DNA of 64,000 bases from Bradyrhizobium ottawaense (GTDB lineage Bacteria; Pseudomonadota; Alphaproteobacteria; Rhizobiales; Xanthobacteraceae): assembly GCF_900099825.1 (NCBI RefSeq), contig NZ_LT629693.1:7389001-7453000 (forward strand). Reading direction: 5' to 3'. Positions 7,151-15,865 of this stretch are shown one piece after another; the first letter of the stretch is position 1, and the number at the start of each line of letters is the position of its first letter. The position numbers were made by a program, and so were the translations under genes. The notes beneath the pieces were generated by a model. It searched no databases, was not told the origin of the DNA, and saw only the letters and a program-made list of their open reading frames with translations.

Positions 7151-8091
7151 CACCCGTGCACGACCGCTTTCGCGATCATGCAGTGAATGCCCTTGGAGCC
7201 GTTGACGGTTTGCGTCACGCGCAAGTCTGCCGCGAGGCTGCAGAGCGTGTAGGCGTCCTCGCGCGACAGATTGCGCTTTTCGCCCAGCAGCACGATCATG
7301 TCGCGCAGCGCGCGCACCACGCATTGATCGAGATCCGGATCCATCGCCATCGTCATGTAATGCGTTGGCGTCTCGGCGCGGGGATAGTCCAGCCGCAGAT
7401 CCTTGCGCAGCGTCAGCCGGAAGCGCCCCTGCAACGCGGTCTCGATCGCGGTGACGCAGACTTCGCCGTCGCCCTGCACGCCATGGCCGTCGCCGCAGGA
7501 AAACAGCGCGCCCGGCACGAACACCGGCAAGAAGAGTTTGGCGCCGGCGCCGAGCTCCTTGTTGTCGAGATTGCCGCCCATCGCGCGCGGGATCAGCGAG
7601 GTGATGCGGCCCCAGGCCGGCGGCGGCGATACGCCCATCACGCCGAAGAACGGCGCCAGCGGCAGATCGAGCCCCCATGGCATGCGGCCGACCATTTTCT
7701 CGCGGTCGAGCGGAATGTTGAGCAGGCGCGTCTCGTGGAAATCGTCGGGCAGCGTGCCGGCCAGCGGGCGGATCAAATTGTAGCCCCAGTCCTGCCGGAG
7801 CTGGACGTCGAGAATGTCGACTTCCAGAACGTCGCCGGGCGCGGCGCCCTCGACCGCGATCGGGCCGGTCAGGATATGGCCCGGCACCATCCGCTCATTG
7901 TGGGCGTGAATATCGGCAAGCTCCGGGGGAACGTGGAATTTGCCGCGGTCCGGCACCACGTCGGGGCCGCCGGTGACGGTGTCGACGGTCACTTCGTCGC
8001 CGCTGGCGATGGTCAGCACCGGCTTCAACTTCGCTTCGAAAAAACCCCAATGGCAGGTTTTGGGGCTGGACTGCAGATGATGATGGGGCAT
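7150..8091 (-). CDS. Acetamidase/formamidase family protein
   Basis: This 313-residue protein matches the FmdA/AmdA amide hydrolase family, zinc enzymes that release ammonia from formamide or acetamide. It has the opening HHHLQSSPKTCHWGFF, the early GGPDV segment, HNERMVPGHILTGPI, and the GDGHGVQGDGEVC motif, whose acidic and histidine residues form the family active site. The length is near the shorter end of the family (310-400). The substrate is not certain; related proteins act on other small amides. The ATG at 8091 has no strong ribosome-binding site but gives the standard N-terminus. It lies upstream of the acyl-CoA synthetase on the same strand with 117 bases between, so co-transcription is possible. 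Confidence 0.85.
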   Translation of the reverse strand: MPHHHLQSSPKTCHWGFFEAKLKPVLTIASGDEVTVDTVTGGPDVVPDRGKFHVPPELADIHAHNERMVPGHILTGPIAVEGAAPGDVLEVDILDVQLRQDWGYNLIRPLAGTLPDDFHETRLLNIPLDREKMVGRMPWGLDLPLAPFFGVMGVSPPPAWGRITSLIPRAMGGNLDNKELGAGAKLFLPVFVPGALFSCGDGHGVQGDGEVCVTAIETALQGRFRLTLRKDLRLDYPRAETPTHYMTMAMDPDLDQCVVRALRDMIVLLGEKRNLSREDAYTLCSLAADLRVTQTVNGSKGIHCMIAKAVVHG

Positions 8092-8165
8092 GAGAAGGCT
8101 TTAGGTTGCGGCGGGGCACGCGAGTGTGCCTCGTACCGGGTGATATGTCGATGTTGTCTCGGTCC

Positions 8166-8291
8166 TGTCATTGCCGGGCATAGGCGTCCGGAGGACGGCG
8201 TCGCTTCCGCTCGCCGATGCCCGGCAATCCATCTTCCTGAGAAAATTTTCGCTAAGAAAGGTGGATACGCGGGGCAAGCCCGCGTATGACG
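8166..8291. repeat. Palindromic repeat with nested inverted repeats
   Basis: TTGCCGGGCAT near the left end pairs with ATGCCCGGCAA at about 8216-8226. A second part, ATACGCGGG...CCCGCGTAT, forms another hairpin near the right end. The outer TGTCATT and related TATGACGA ends resemble the element at 27181-27269. It lies between the divergent formamidase-like and YdcF-like genes, so it overlaps their promoter space. Confidence 0.6.
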
Positions 8292-8316
8292 AGTTCGATC
8301 ATATGCGAGGCTTCCC

Positions 8317-9120
8317 TTGTTTTTTGTGCTCTCCAAGACGATCGGCTCCCTGCTGACGCCGACGAATTTCCTGATCGGCCTCGGTTTCATCGGCGCCACT
8401 CTGCTGCTGACGCGCTTTGCGTCACTCGGCCGCAGGCTCGTCATGACGACGGTGTTGCTGCTTGTGATCTGCGGGCTGTCGCCGCTCGGCAACATGTTGC
8501 TCTATCCCCTGGAATCGCGCTTTCCGTCGTGGGATCCCGCGCGCGGCGCACCTGACGGCATCATCGTGCTCGGGGCATCGATCGAGGCAGATATTTCCGC
8601 CGCCCACGGCACGCCGGTGGTGCGCACCGCGCCTGATCGCATCATTGCCGCGGCGGCGTTGGCCCTCCGCTATCCGAATGCACGCGTGGTGTTCACGGGT
8701 GGCAGCGCAAATCTGCTGTCGAACGATGCGAGAGAGGCCGATTTTGCCGGTGAAGTGTTCGAGGGTCTCGGCATCGCCAAATCGCGGCTGACCATGGAAC
8801 GGCGTTCGCGCAACACGCAGGAAAATGCCGAGTTCTCGAAAGCGCTGGTCAACCCCAAGCCCGGCGAGCGATGGCTGCTGGTGACCTCGGGGTATCACAT
8901 GCCGCGATCGGTCGGCCTGTTTAGAAAGGCCGGATTTCCGATCGAGGCCTATCCGGTCGACTGGCGCGTCGGCGGGCGCGACGGCCTGTTCGCGTTTTCG
9001 AACCGGGCGCTCGAAGGATTGTGGCGAACCGACGCCGGGGTGCGCGAATGGATGGGCCTGATCGCGTACCGGGCCACTGGCAAGATCGACGAGTTGCTTC
9101 CCGGGCCGGTCCCGAACTAA
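8317..9120 (+). CDS. YdcF/ElyC-family (DUF218) membrane protein
   Basis: This 267-residue protein has two N-terminal membrane segments (about residues 12-32 and 40-58) and then a DUF218 domain. The core motifs are DGIIVLGASIE, a serine-rich FTGGSANL loop, ERRSRNTQENAEFS, and LLVTSGYHMPRSVGLFRKAG. DUF218 proteins such as ElyC, SanA and YdcF act in the inner membrane with the domain in the periplasm, and are linked to envelope integrity and enterobacterial common antigen or peptidoglycan lipid carriers. The start is TTG at 8317, seven bases after GCGAGG; an upstream ATG at 8303 is out of frame. It is transcribed with the DUF169 gene 57 bases downstream, or independently. Confidence 0.8.
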   Translation: MFFVLSKTIGSLLTPTNFLIGLGFIGATLLLTRFASLGRRLVMTTVLLLVICGLSPLGNMLLYPLESRFPSWDPARGAPDGIIVLGASIEADISAAHGTPVVRTAPDRIIAAAALALRYPNARVVFTGGSANLLSNDAREADFAGEVFEGLGIAKSRLTMERRSRNTQENAEFSKALVNPKPGERWLLVTSGYHMPRSVGLFRKAGFPIEAYPVDWRVGGRDGLFAFSNRALEGLWRTDAGVREWMGLIAYRATGKIDELLPGPVPN

Positions 9121-9177
9121 AAGCACCTGTATAACCGCGACAAGCGCGCGTTCAGCGCCGATTTGGGAGTCTACGCC

Positions 9178-9963
9178 ATGCAACAGCAATCGCAGCCGGA
9201 AGCGCTGGATTTGGCCGCCATGGTCGCCGATCTCAACAGCCTGCTTCGGCTGAAGACGACTGTGATCGGCATCAAGATGTTCGCCACCAAAGAGGAAATG
9301 GAAGCGATCCCGAAGATCCGGCGGCCGTTGGCGGTGCACACCACCGATCAGATCGTCAGCATGGCCTCGCGGCTCGGCTGGACTGTCGGCATCACCGGCG
9401 AAGATCTGGTTGGCGCGCAGTGCCGCGCCGTCATCGGCCTCGCGCCGCAGGACGACAAATGGCTCGCCGGGGAAAATTATGTCGGCGTCTGGCATGGTAC
9501 CGCCGAAGACGCGCGCAAGCGCCAGGAAGCGCTCGATGTGGTGCCATACGGGAAGTATCAGGCCATGGCGGTGAGCCCGCTCACCAGCGGCCGGCTCGAT
9601 CCGCCGGATATCTGCCTAGTCTATGCCACGCCTGGCCAGATGATCATCCTGATCAACGGGCTGCAATATACCGGCTACAAGAAGTTCGAATGGGGCGTGG
9701 TCGGCGAGACCGCCTGCGCCGATTCATGGGGCAGGGCGCTGAAGACCGGCGAGCCCTCGCTGTCGCTGCCGTGCTTTGCCGAACGCCGCTACGGCGGCGT
9801 GCCTGACGAGGAGATGCTGATGGCGCTGTCGCCTTCGCATCTCAATAAAGCCATCGTCGGCATGAAACAGCTTGCCAAGAACGGCCTGCGCTATCCGATC
9901 GCGCCCTATGGCATTCAGGCCGACGTGCGCGCCGGGATGGGCGTTTCCTACGCGAAGAAATAG
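9178..9963 (+). CDS. DUF169 family protein
   Basis: This 261-residue soluble protein matches the DUF169 family, found in bacteria and archaea with no agreed function. Recognisable parts are the opening LNSLLRLKTTVIGIKMF, a central VSPLTSGRLDPPDICLVYATPGQM segment, and the FAERRYGGVPDEEMLMALSPSHL stretch near the end. Several conserved cysteines (in AQCRAV, PPDICLV, ETACADSWG and LPCFAE) could bind metal or a cofactor. The ATG at 9178 follows GGGAG. It follows the YdcF-like gene on the same strand and is followed by a palindromic repeat. Confidence 0.82.
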   Translation: MQQQSQPEALDLAAMVADLNSLLRLKTTVIGIKMFATKEEMEAIPKIRRPLAVHTTDQIVSMASRLGWTVGITGEDLVGAQCRAVIGLAPQDDKWLAGENYVGVWHGTAEDARKRQEALDVVPYGKYQAMAVSPLTSGRLDPPDICLVYATPGQMIILINGLQYTGYKKFEWGVVGETACADSWGRALKTGEPSLSLPCFAERRYGGVPDEEMLMALSPSHLNKAIVGMKQLAKNGLRYPIAPYGIQADVRAGMGVSYAKK

Positions 9964-9970
9964 CTCCGGC

Positions 9971-10089
9971 CGTCATTGCGAGGAGCCAACGGGTCGCGCG
10001 AATGCGCGCCCGATGATAAACTCCGCGACGAAGCAATCCATTCTTTCTTTTTGTGGTGAGATGGATTGCTTCGCTTCGCTCGCAATGAC
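9971..10089. repeat. Dispersed palindromic repeat family A, copy 1, with inserted module
   Basis: The ends CATTGCGAGGAGC and GCTCGCAATGAC are inverted, and the inner arms GAAGCAATCCAT and ATGGATTGCTTC pair with each other. Against copy 3 (41355-41435), this copy carries about 38 extra bases after GAGGAGC. They begin CAACGGGTCGCGCGAATG, a module also seen inside a different repeat at 18256-18293. Confidence 0.85.
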
Positions 10090-10123
10090 AGAAGAATTAG
10101 CGGTGACTTCAGGGAACTAGCTT

Positions 10124-11302
10124 ATGTCTTCGTCGAAATTCGACATCGTCGTCTATGGCGCTACCGGGTTCACCGGACAGCTCGTCGCCGAATATCTGGC
10201 CGCGCGGTACAAGGGTGATGCCGGTCTGACATGGGCGATGGCCGGGCGCAGCAAGGAGAAGCTCGTCGCCGTCCGCGATGCGATCGGCGCGCCGGCTAAC
10301 ACACCGCTGATCGTGGCCGACGCCAGCGATCCGGCGTCGTTGAAGGCGATGGTGGCGCAGACGAAATCCGTGATCACGACCGTCGGCCCGTATCAGTTTT
10401 ATGGCAACGATGTGCTGGCGGCCTGCGTCGAAGCCGGGGTCGATTATTTCGATCTCTGCGGCGAGCCGCTGTGGATGCGGCAGATGATCGACAAGCATGA
10501 GGCCGCGGCCAAGGCCAGCGGCGCGCGCATCGTATTCTCCTGCGGCTTCGACTCGGTCCCGTTCGAGCTTGGGGCCTTCTTCGTGCAGGAGGAGGCGAAG
10601 CGGGCGTTCGGCGCACCGGCTTTGCGCGTCAAGGGCCGTGTGCGCGACATGCGCGGCACGCTGTCCGGCGGCACGGCGGCGAGCGCCAAGGCGACGTTTG
10701 ACGCGGTCGCCAAGGATCTCAGCCTCGTAGCCTTGCTGAAGAGCCCGTTTGCGTTGACCCCGGGATTTGAAGGCCCGAAGCAGCCCGCCGGCAGCAAGCC
10801 CTTTCTGGAGGACGACCTGCAATCCTGGGCCGCACCCTTCATGATGGCGCTCATCAATACCCGCAACGTGCACCGCTCCAACATGCTGATGGGCTTTCCG
10901 TACGGCAAGGACTTCGTCTACGACGAAATGGTCCTGACCGGGCCCGGCGAAAAAGGTGAGGCCAATGCCAGGCTGGTGATGGCCGCCAACGCCGGAAAGA
11001 CCGGTCCCGCCGCACCGAAGCCCGGCGAGGGGCCGTCGAAGGAGGAGCGGGAGAACGGCGGATATGACCTCCTGTACATTGCGATTGCGCCTGACGGCCG
11101 CCAGGTGCGCGCCGCCGTGAAGGGCGACCGCGATCCCGGCTATGGCTCGACGTCGAAGATGATCTCGGAATGCGCGATCTGTCTGCTGCGCGACACGCCG
11201 GACGTTGCCGCAGGCATCTGGACGCCGGGTGCTGCGATGGGGCATCCCCTGATCAAGCGCCTGGTCGATCACGCCGGCCTGACGTTCACGGTCGAGAAAT
11301 AG
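10124..11302 (+). CDS. Saccharopine dehydrogenase NADP-binding domain protein (trans-acting enoyl reductase type)
   Basis: This 392-residue protein begins with a Rossmann fold whose dinucleotide loop is VVYGATGFTGQLVAEYLA (about residues 8-25). It continues with AMAGRSKEKL, the VGPYQFYGNDVLAACVEAGVDYFDLCGE segment and HEAAAKASGARIVFSCGFDSVP. This pattern is typical of the saccharopine-dehydrogenase-like family that includes the mycobacterial trans-acting enoyl reductases. The true substrate in rhizobia is unknown, and lysine metabolism is unlikely because catalytic saccharopine dehydrogenases are shorter and differ here. The ATG follows AGGGAAC. It is transcribed alone towards the convergent O-antigen ligase gene. 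Confidence 0.82.
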   Translation: MSSSKFDIVVYGATGFTGQLVAEYLAARYKGDAGLTWAMAGRSKEKLVAVRDAIGAPANTPLIVADASDPASLKAMVAQTKSVITTVGPYQFYGNDVLAACVEAGVDYFDLCGEPLWMRQMIDKHEAAAKASGARIVFSCGFDSVPFELGAFFVQEEAKRAFGAPALRVKGRVRDMRGTLSGGTAASAKATFDAVAKDLSLVALLKSPFALTPGFEGPKQPAGSKPFLEDDLQSWAAPFMMALINTRNVHRSNMLMGFPYGKDFVYDEMVLTGPGEKGEANARLVMAANAGKTGPAAPKPGEGPSKEERENGGYDLLYIAIAPDGRQVRAAVKGDRDPGYGSTSKMISECAICLLRDTPDVAAGIWTPGAAMGHPLIKRLVDHAGLTFTVEK

Positions 11303-11366
11303 CGCGCGCCATGGAGCCGAGTTGCCGCGGCGTACTGGATGCCCCGCCTAAAGCGCATCACAGGGG

Positions 11367-12635
11367 CTAGGAGGCCTTCGCGGTCGCCGTGGAGGCAGGA
11401 TCGAGGTTGGCCTTCCAGCGCTCGGCGGCGACATACATGCCCCACATCGTGCCCAGCATCATCCAGAAATGCCGCCAGTGGTCGGTATCGATGATGAAGC
11501 TCTCGCCAACCGTGCCGAGATAGGCCGAGAAGATCGCGAGATAAGTCCGCTGCCAGGGCGCAGCCACGAAGACGTAGCGGAAACCGGTGAGCGCCGTCAC
11601 GAACACCAGCGCCGGATAGCAGATGCCGGAGATCCAGCCACCCGACATGAAGGCGTTCAGGTAGGAATTGTGGGTGTCTTCGGGGAAGTATTTGTGGAAC
11701 TGCAGCGGCCCGATGCCGAACGGCAGATCGAGCGCCATGTCGGCGCCGAGGATATGGCGGCCGAACCGGCCGAAGCGGCCCTCGTCATAGCTCTGGTCGA
11801 AGCTGGCGCGCTGCTTGAACATCTCGGCGATCGAATCGAACGACAGCAGCACCGCGACCAGCGCCGCCGCCAGAATGACAGCTACCAGGGCCATCACGAT
11901 GATGCGCGAGCGCTGCGCCTGCGAGCGGCTGGTCAGCACCATCAGCGCCAGCATGAAGGCGGAGGTGAGAATCAGCCCGCCCCAGGCCGCGCGCGAAAAC
12001 GCCAGCAGGATCGCCAGCGACATGATGCCGAAGGCGATGGTGTTGCGGAATGATTTTCCCAGTTTGTCCGAGACGACGCTTTGCAGGCAGAACAGCGCCG
12101 GCAGGATCAGGAACGCGCCGAGCACGTTGGGGTCCTTGAAGGTGCCGCGGGCGCGTTCGTACAGCGTCAGCAGGTCATGCCCGCCGGGGACGAGATTGAA
12201 ATAGCCGCCGAGTGCTGCCACTGCGGCGATCATCGCGCCCACGACCAGGCCACGCCTGAGCATGTTGAGCCGGGCTTCGGTGTCCTCGGAGATGACCATC
12301 GCGAAAAACATCACGGTGACGGCCATGTACCAGGACGTCGCGATCCAATTCGCCACTTCGCTCTTGTCGAGGAAAGGGATGGCGCCGATGGTGTAGCCGA
12401 CATTGAGCAGGAACAGGGCCAGCAGCAGCGGGATGAACACCAGCCGCATCCGCAAGCCGGTTGCAAAGAAGATCAGCAAAGCAGCGAGGGTGGCGAGTTC
12501 ATAGGGGCTTGGTTCAATGAAGACAATGGCGCCGGACGCACCGACCAGCCACACCAGCGCGCGCTGAAGGGCGAGCACGCCGGGCGCCGCCGTCATCGCT
12601 GGTAGGGAGCCCCCGGCCGTCGCCGCATACGCCAT
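11367..12635 (-). CDS. O-antigen ligase/polymerase family membrane protein
   Basis: This 422-residue polytopic protein has about ten hydrophobic segments. Between the later helices it has the large periplasmic loop typical of the Wzy_C/O-antigen ligase family, including the signature EDTHNSYLNAFMSGGW with its conserved histidine near residue 320. Such proteins polymerise polyprenyl-linked repeat units or ligate glycans in the periplasm. It is the last gene of a same-strand group: glycosyltransferase (15605), polyprenyl-phosphate sugar transferase (14357), then this gene. In that company it is probably the polymerase of an exopolysaccharide pathway. Ligase versus polymerase cannot be decided from sequence. 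Confidence 0.82.
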   Translation of the reverse strand: MAYAATAGGSLPAMTAAPGVLALQRALVWLVGASGAIVFIEPSPYELATLAALLIFFATGLRMRLVFIPLLLALFLLNVGYTIGAIPFLDKSEVANWIATSWYMAVTVMFFAMVISEDTEARLNMLRRGLVVGAMIAAVAALGGYFNLVPGGHDLLTLYERARGTFKDPNVLGAFLILPALFCLQSVVSDKLGKSFRNTIAFGIMSLAILLAFSRAAWGGLILTSAFMLALMVLTSRSQAQRSRIIVMALVAVILAAALVAVLLSFDSIAEMFKQRASFDQSYDEGRFGRFGRHILGADMALDLPFGIGPLQFHKYFPEDTHNSYLNAFMSGGWISGICYPALVFVTALTGFRYVFVAAPWQRTYLAIFSAYLGTVGESFIIDTDHWRHFWMMLGTMWGMYVAAERWKANLDPASTATAKAS

Positions 12636-12684
12636 TACACACCCACAAACACACGCAACTCAACGCCACAACAAACCACTACTC

Positions 12685-12803
12685 ATCATTGCGAGGAGCG
12701 ATAGCGACGACCTGTCCGCCGTAGCTTCTTGAGCGAAGGCGGAAGCAATCCATTCTTTCTTTATGCGTCGAGATGGATTGCTTCGCTTCCGCTCGCAATG
12801 ACG
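12685..12803. repeat. Dispersed palindromic repeat family A, copy 2, with inserted module
   Basis: This has the same ends and inner arms as the repeats at 9971 and 41355. It is interrupted after GCGACG by a 33-base module beginning ACCTGTCCGCCGTAGCTTC. Nearly the same module stands outside this family at 55821-55853. It lies between the O-antigen ligase and sugar transferase genes. Confidence 0.85.
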
Positions 12804-12806
12804 GCT

Positions 12807-14357
12807 TCAGTACGCGTTCTCGTTCTTCGTCATCAGCGCCAGCGGCGTCTTGAGCAGAATGAAGAGGTCGAACAGCACCGACCAGTTCTCGATGTAATAG
12901 AGATCGAACTCGACGCGCTTCTGGATCTTCTCGTCGGTATCGACTTCCCCGCGCCAGCCGTTGATCTGCGCCCAGCCGGTGATGCCGGGCTTGACGCGGT
13001 GGCGCGCAAAGTAGCCGTCGACGGCCTCGTCGAACAGCCGGCTCTGCAACTTGCCCTGCACCGCGTGCGGGCGCGGGCCGACCAGCGAGAGGTTGCTCTT
13101 GAACACCACGTTGAACAGTTGCGGCAATTCGTCGAGGCTGGTCTTGCGGATGAAGCGTCCGACGCGGGTGACGCGCGGGTCGTTCTTGGTCACGACCTTG
13201 GTGGCGGTCGGATCGGCCTGATGGTGATAGAGCGAGCGGAACTTGAAGACATCGATGCGCTCGTTGTTGAAACCGAACCGCTTCTGACGGAACAGCACCG
13301 GGCCCGGGCTGTCGAGCTTGATCGCGAGCGCGACCAGTCCCATGACAGGCAGTGCCGCGAGCAGGATCAGGAAGCCGACGACGTGGTCGAACAGCCACTT
13401 CATCACCAGGTCCCAGTCGGTGATCGGCGCCTCGAACACGTCGAGCGTCGGCACCTCGCCGAGGTAGGAATAGGAGCGGGGACGGAAGCGCAGCTTGTTG
13501 GTATGGACCGAAAGGCGGATGTCGACCGGCAGCACCCACAGCTTCTTCAGCATCTCCAGGATCCGCGTCTCCGCCGAGATCGGCAGCGCGAACAGCACGA
13601 GATCGACGCGGGTGCGGCGGGCGAATTCGACGATGTCGTCGACCTTGCCGAGCTTCGGGCTGCCGCCGCAGGTGTCCATCGCGCGGTCGTCGTTGCGGTC
13701 ATCGAACACGCCGAGCATGTGGATGTCGGAATCTTCCTGGATATTCAGCGCCTCGACGAGCTTTGCACCGTTCTCGTCGGCGCCCACCACGATGGTGCGG
13801 CGATCGAGCCGGCCCTGGCGCGCCCAGTTGCGCACCAGCGAGCGCAGGACCAGCCGCTCGGTCACCAGCGCCGCGAGGCCGACGAAGAAAAACGTCGTCA
13901 GCCAGAGTCGCGAAATCTCGCTGCCGAGCTTGACGAGGAAGGAGGCACCGATGAACAGCAGGAATACGAACGCCCAGGATGAAACCATCCGGGTCATCTG
14001 CCGGAGCTGGCCGCGGAACACGTCGACGTCGTAGATGTCGGCGGCCTGGAAGCAGATCACGGCGGTTGCCGTCATGGCGACGATCGCGGAGGCATATTCC
14101 CAGTGGAAGCCGCCGAGGCGGACGACATAGCCGAAATAGAGTGCGATGCCGATCAGGCTCAGCATGACGAAATCGACCAGGCGTACTGCGCCCGCGATCA
14201 CGATCGGCGAGTAGGCGCCTCCGACCTTTTGATTGGCGACGGCAAGGGCTGCCGGAGTCAGTCTTCGGCGCCGCTCGACCGGTGGGCGATCGGCAGTGCC
14301 GTCCATCGCGGCCGTCGCCGCGGCATTGATCATCGAGCGAGCGTTAATCGGTTCCAC
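12807..14357 (-). CDS. Undecaprenyl-phosphate sugar-1-phosphate transferase (WcaJ/ExoY type)
   Basis: This 516-residue enzyme starts exopolysaccharide repeat-unit synthesis by moving a sugar-1-phosphate from a nucleotide sugar to undecaprenyl phosphate at the inner membrane. The N-terminal half has four to five membrane helices and a Rossmann-like CoA-binding domain ([17 protein letters not shown]). A further helix (about residues 325-350) leads into the bacterial sugar transferase domain. Its signatures are VFKFRSL, RRTS-like [42 protein letters not shown] and the C-terminal DLYYIENWS. This matches long PssY/WcaJ-type enzymes; glucose or galactose is the usual sugar. It lies between the glycosyltransferase and the polymerase-like gene on the same strand. 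Confidence 0.9.
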   Translation of the reverse strand: MEPINARSMINAAATAAMDGTADRPPVERRRRLTPAALAVANQKVGGAYSPIVIAGAVRLVDFVMLSLIGIALYFGYVVRLGGFHWEYASAIVAMTATAVICFQAADIYDVDVFRGQLRQMTRMVSSWAFVFLLFIGASFLVKLGSEISRLWLTTFFFVGLAALVTERLVLRSLVRNWARQGRLDRRTIVVGADENGAKLVEALNIQEDSDIHMLGVFDDRNDDRAMDTCGGSPKLGKVDDIVEFARRTRVDLVLFALPISAETRILEMLKKLWVLPVDIRLSVHTNKLRFRPRSYSYLGEVPTLDVFEAPITDWDLVMKWLFDHVVGFLILLAALPVMGLVALAIKLDSPGPVLFRQKRFGFNNERIDVFKFRSLYHHQADPTATKVVTKNDPRVTRVGRFIRKTSLDELPQLFNVVFKSNLSLVGPRPHAVQGKLQSRLFDEAVDGYFARHRVKPGITGWAQINGWRGEVDTDEKIQKRVEFDLYYIENWSVLFDLFILLKTPLALMTKNENAY

Positions 14358-14471
14358 TGGTCCACGTCCGTTCTTGAGCAGGCAGATCGGAATGCGCCTG
14401 CCGATGCGGAATTCCCCGCATCACGGCATAAGGGACAAATCGGAAGAAACAGTTACGTTGGTAAATAACAG

Positions 14472-15605
14472 TTAACGTTTGGCAAACGCGTCGCGGTAGC
14501 CGGCCAGCACGCCCTCGACCATTGCCTTTTGCGAGAAGTGCACGAAGATTCGTTCGCGCAGCGACCTGGCGCGCTCCCGCGCCGCATCCAGATTATCGAG
14601 TGCGCTCTCGACGGCATCGGCCATCGCCGAAGCGAGCCCGGGCGCAAACAATGCGTCGGCATGGTCGGGTCCGAAGATCTCGGGAATGCCGCCGACATTT
14701 GAGGCCACCATCGGAATGCCGGCCGCCGCAGCCTCGATCACCACATAGGGCATGGAATCGCCGCGGGAGGGAACCACCAGCAGCGAGCCCTTGGAAAAGC
14801 CGTAGCGCGCCTTGACGTGACCGATGAACCGCACGGCCTCGCCGAGACCGAGCTGCTGCACCTGCGCCTTCAGGTTTGCCGTTTCCTCGCCATCGCCGGC
14901 AAGCGTCAGCGTCACTGGCCGGCCGTCGGCGCGCAGTCGCGCCACCGCATCGATCAGCAGGTCGGCGCCCTTGATGTGCCGGAACTCGCCGACATAGACC
15001 AGGTCGCTGGCATCCTCCGCCTTGACGACCGGATCGAACTCATTGGCGGTGACGCCGTTGAACACGCAGCGTACCAGCCCCTTCGGGGTGCCGATGGTGC
15101 GCTGATAGGTGTCGCGGGCGAACGCGCTTTCGAACAGGAACAGGTCGGTCTTGTCCATCAGCGCGCGTTCGACGCGGGCGTACAGATTTCCCTTCAGCGT
15201 CGTCAACGGAAAATGCAGCGAGCCGCCATGCGGCGTGTAGACCCTGATGGTATGGTTCGAACCGGTCCAGCGAATAAAGGCGCCGGCCTTGGCGCCGTGG
15301 CCATGCAGGATGTCCGGCTTCAATTGCCGGATCAGGCGCTGGAAGCGTAGCCATACCAGGAAGTCGGTCGGGAGCGGTTCGCGGCGAATGGGGAGGCGGT
15401 GAACACCGAGCTTGAGGCGAGGGGCGATTTCCGCGAACGCCTGCTCGGCGCGCTCGCCGCCGGTCAGGTTGTCGGCGACGATGCCGACGTGATGACCGCG
15501 GTCGGCCTGGCCGTTGGCCAGATCCAGGATATGGCGAAAAATCCCTCCCACCGGGGCACGCGTTGCGTGCAGGATACGAAGCGGCTGGCCTTCGACGACA
15601 GCCAT
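14472..15605 (-). CDS. Family 4 glycosyltransferase (GT-B fold)
   Basis: This 377-residue protein opens with the donor-less half of a GT-B enzyme (ILHATRAPVGGIFRHILDLANG, DILHGHGAKAGAFIR) and continues with the nucleotide-sugar-binding half (LVYVGEFRHIKGADLLIDAVARL, VTLTLAGDGEE, VRFIGHV). The family E-x7-E motif follows as PSRGDSMPYVVIEAAAAGIPMVASNVGGIPEI. It probably adds one sugar to the polyprenyl-linked exopolysaccharide precursor in the cytoplasm. It is the first gene of the same-strand group and diverges from the Wzz-like gene at 15866; the 260 bases between must hold both promoters. The specific sugar is unknown. Confidence 0.87.
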   Translation of the reverse strand: MAVVEGQPLRILHATRAPVGGIFRHILDLANGQADRGHHVGIVADNLTGGERAEQAFAEIAPRLKLGVHRLPIRREPLPTDFLVWLRFQRLIRQLKPDILHGHGAKAGAFIRWTGSNHTIRVYTPHGGSLHFPLTTLKGNLYARVERALMDKTDLFLFESAFARDTYQRTIGTPKGLVRCVFNGVTANEFDPVVKAEDASDLVYVGEFRHIKGADLLIDAVARLRADGRPVTLTLAGDGEETANLKAQVQQLGLGEAVRFIGHVKARYGFSKGSLLVVPSRGDSMPYVVIEAAAAGIPMVASNVGGIPEIFGPDHADALFAPGLASAMADAVESALDNLDAARERARSLRERIFVHFSQKAMVEGVLAGYRDAFAKR

Positions 15606-15865
15606 GATCAGAGCCAGCGTTCCATGCGGCCCGTGAGAGCGGGCGCAGCAACCGGGAATGGGTTTGGGGCGAGCGCGCCGCGCATCACGAGAATCCTGAA
15701 AAAGCGATATGCCCGATTAAGGGCGTCCATGGTTAACAAAACATGACCGGGCGCCCGCGGCCAGCCCTTATCTGGCCCGCAAACGAGCGGATTAACCCCG
15801 CAGCAACCTTAATGGAGTGTAATCGGCCCCGTTCAAGTGAGCAGTTGCGTTCGCGGGAGTGTGCG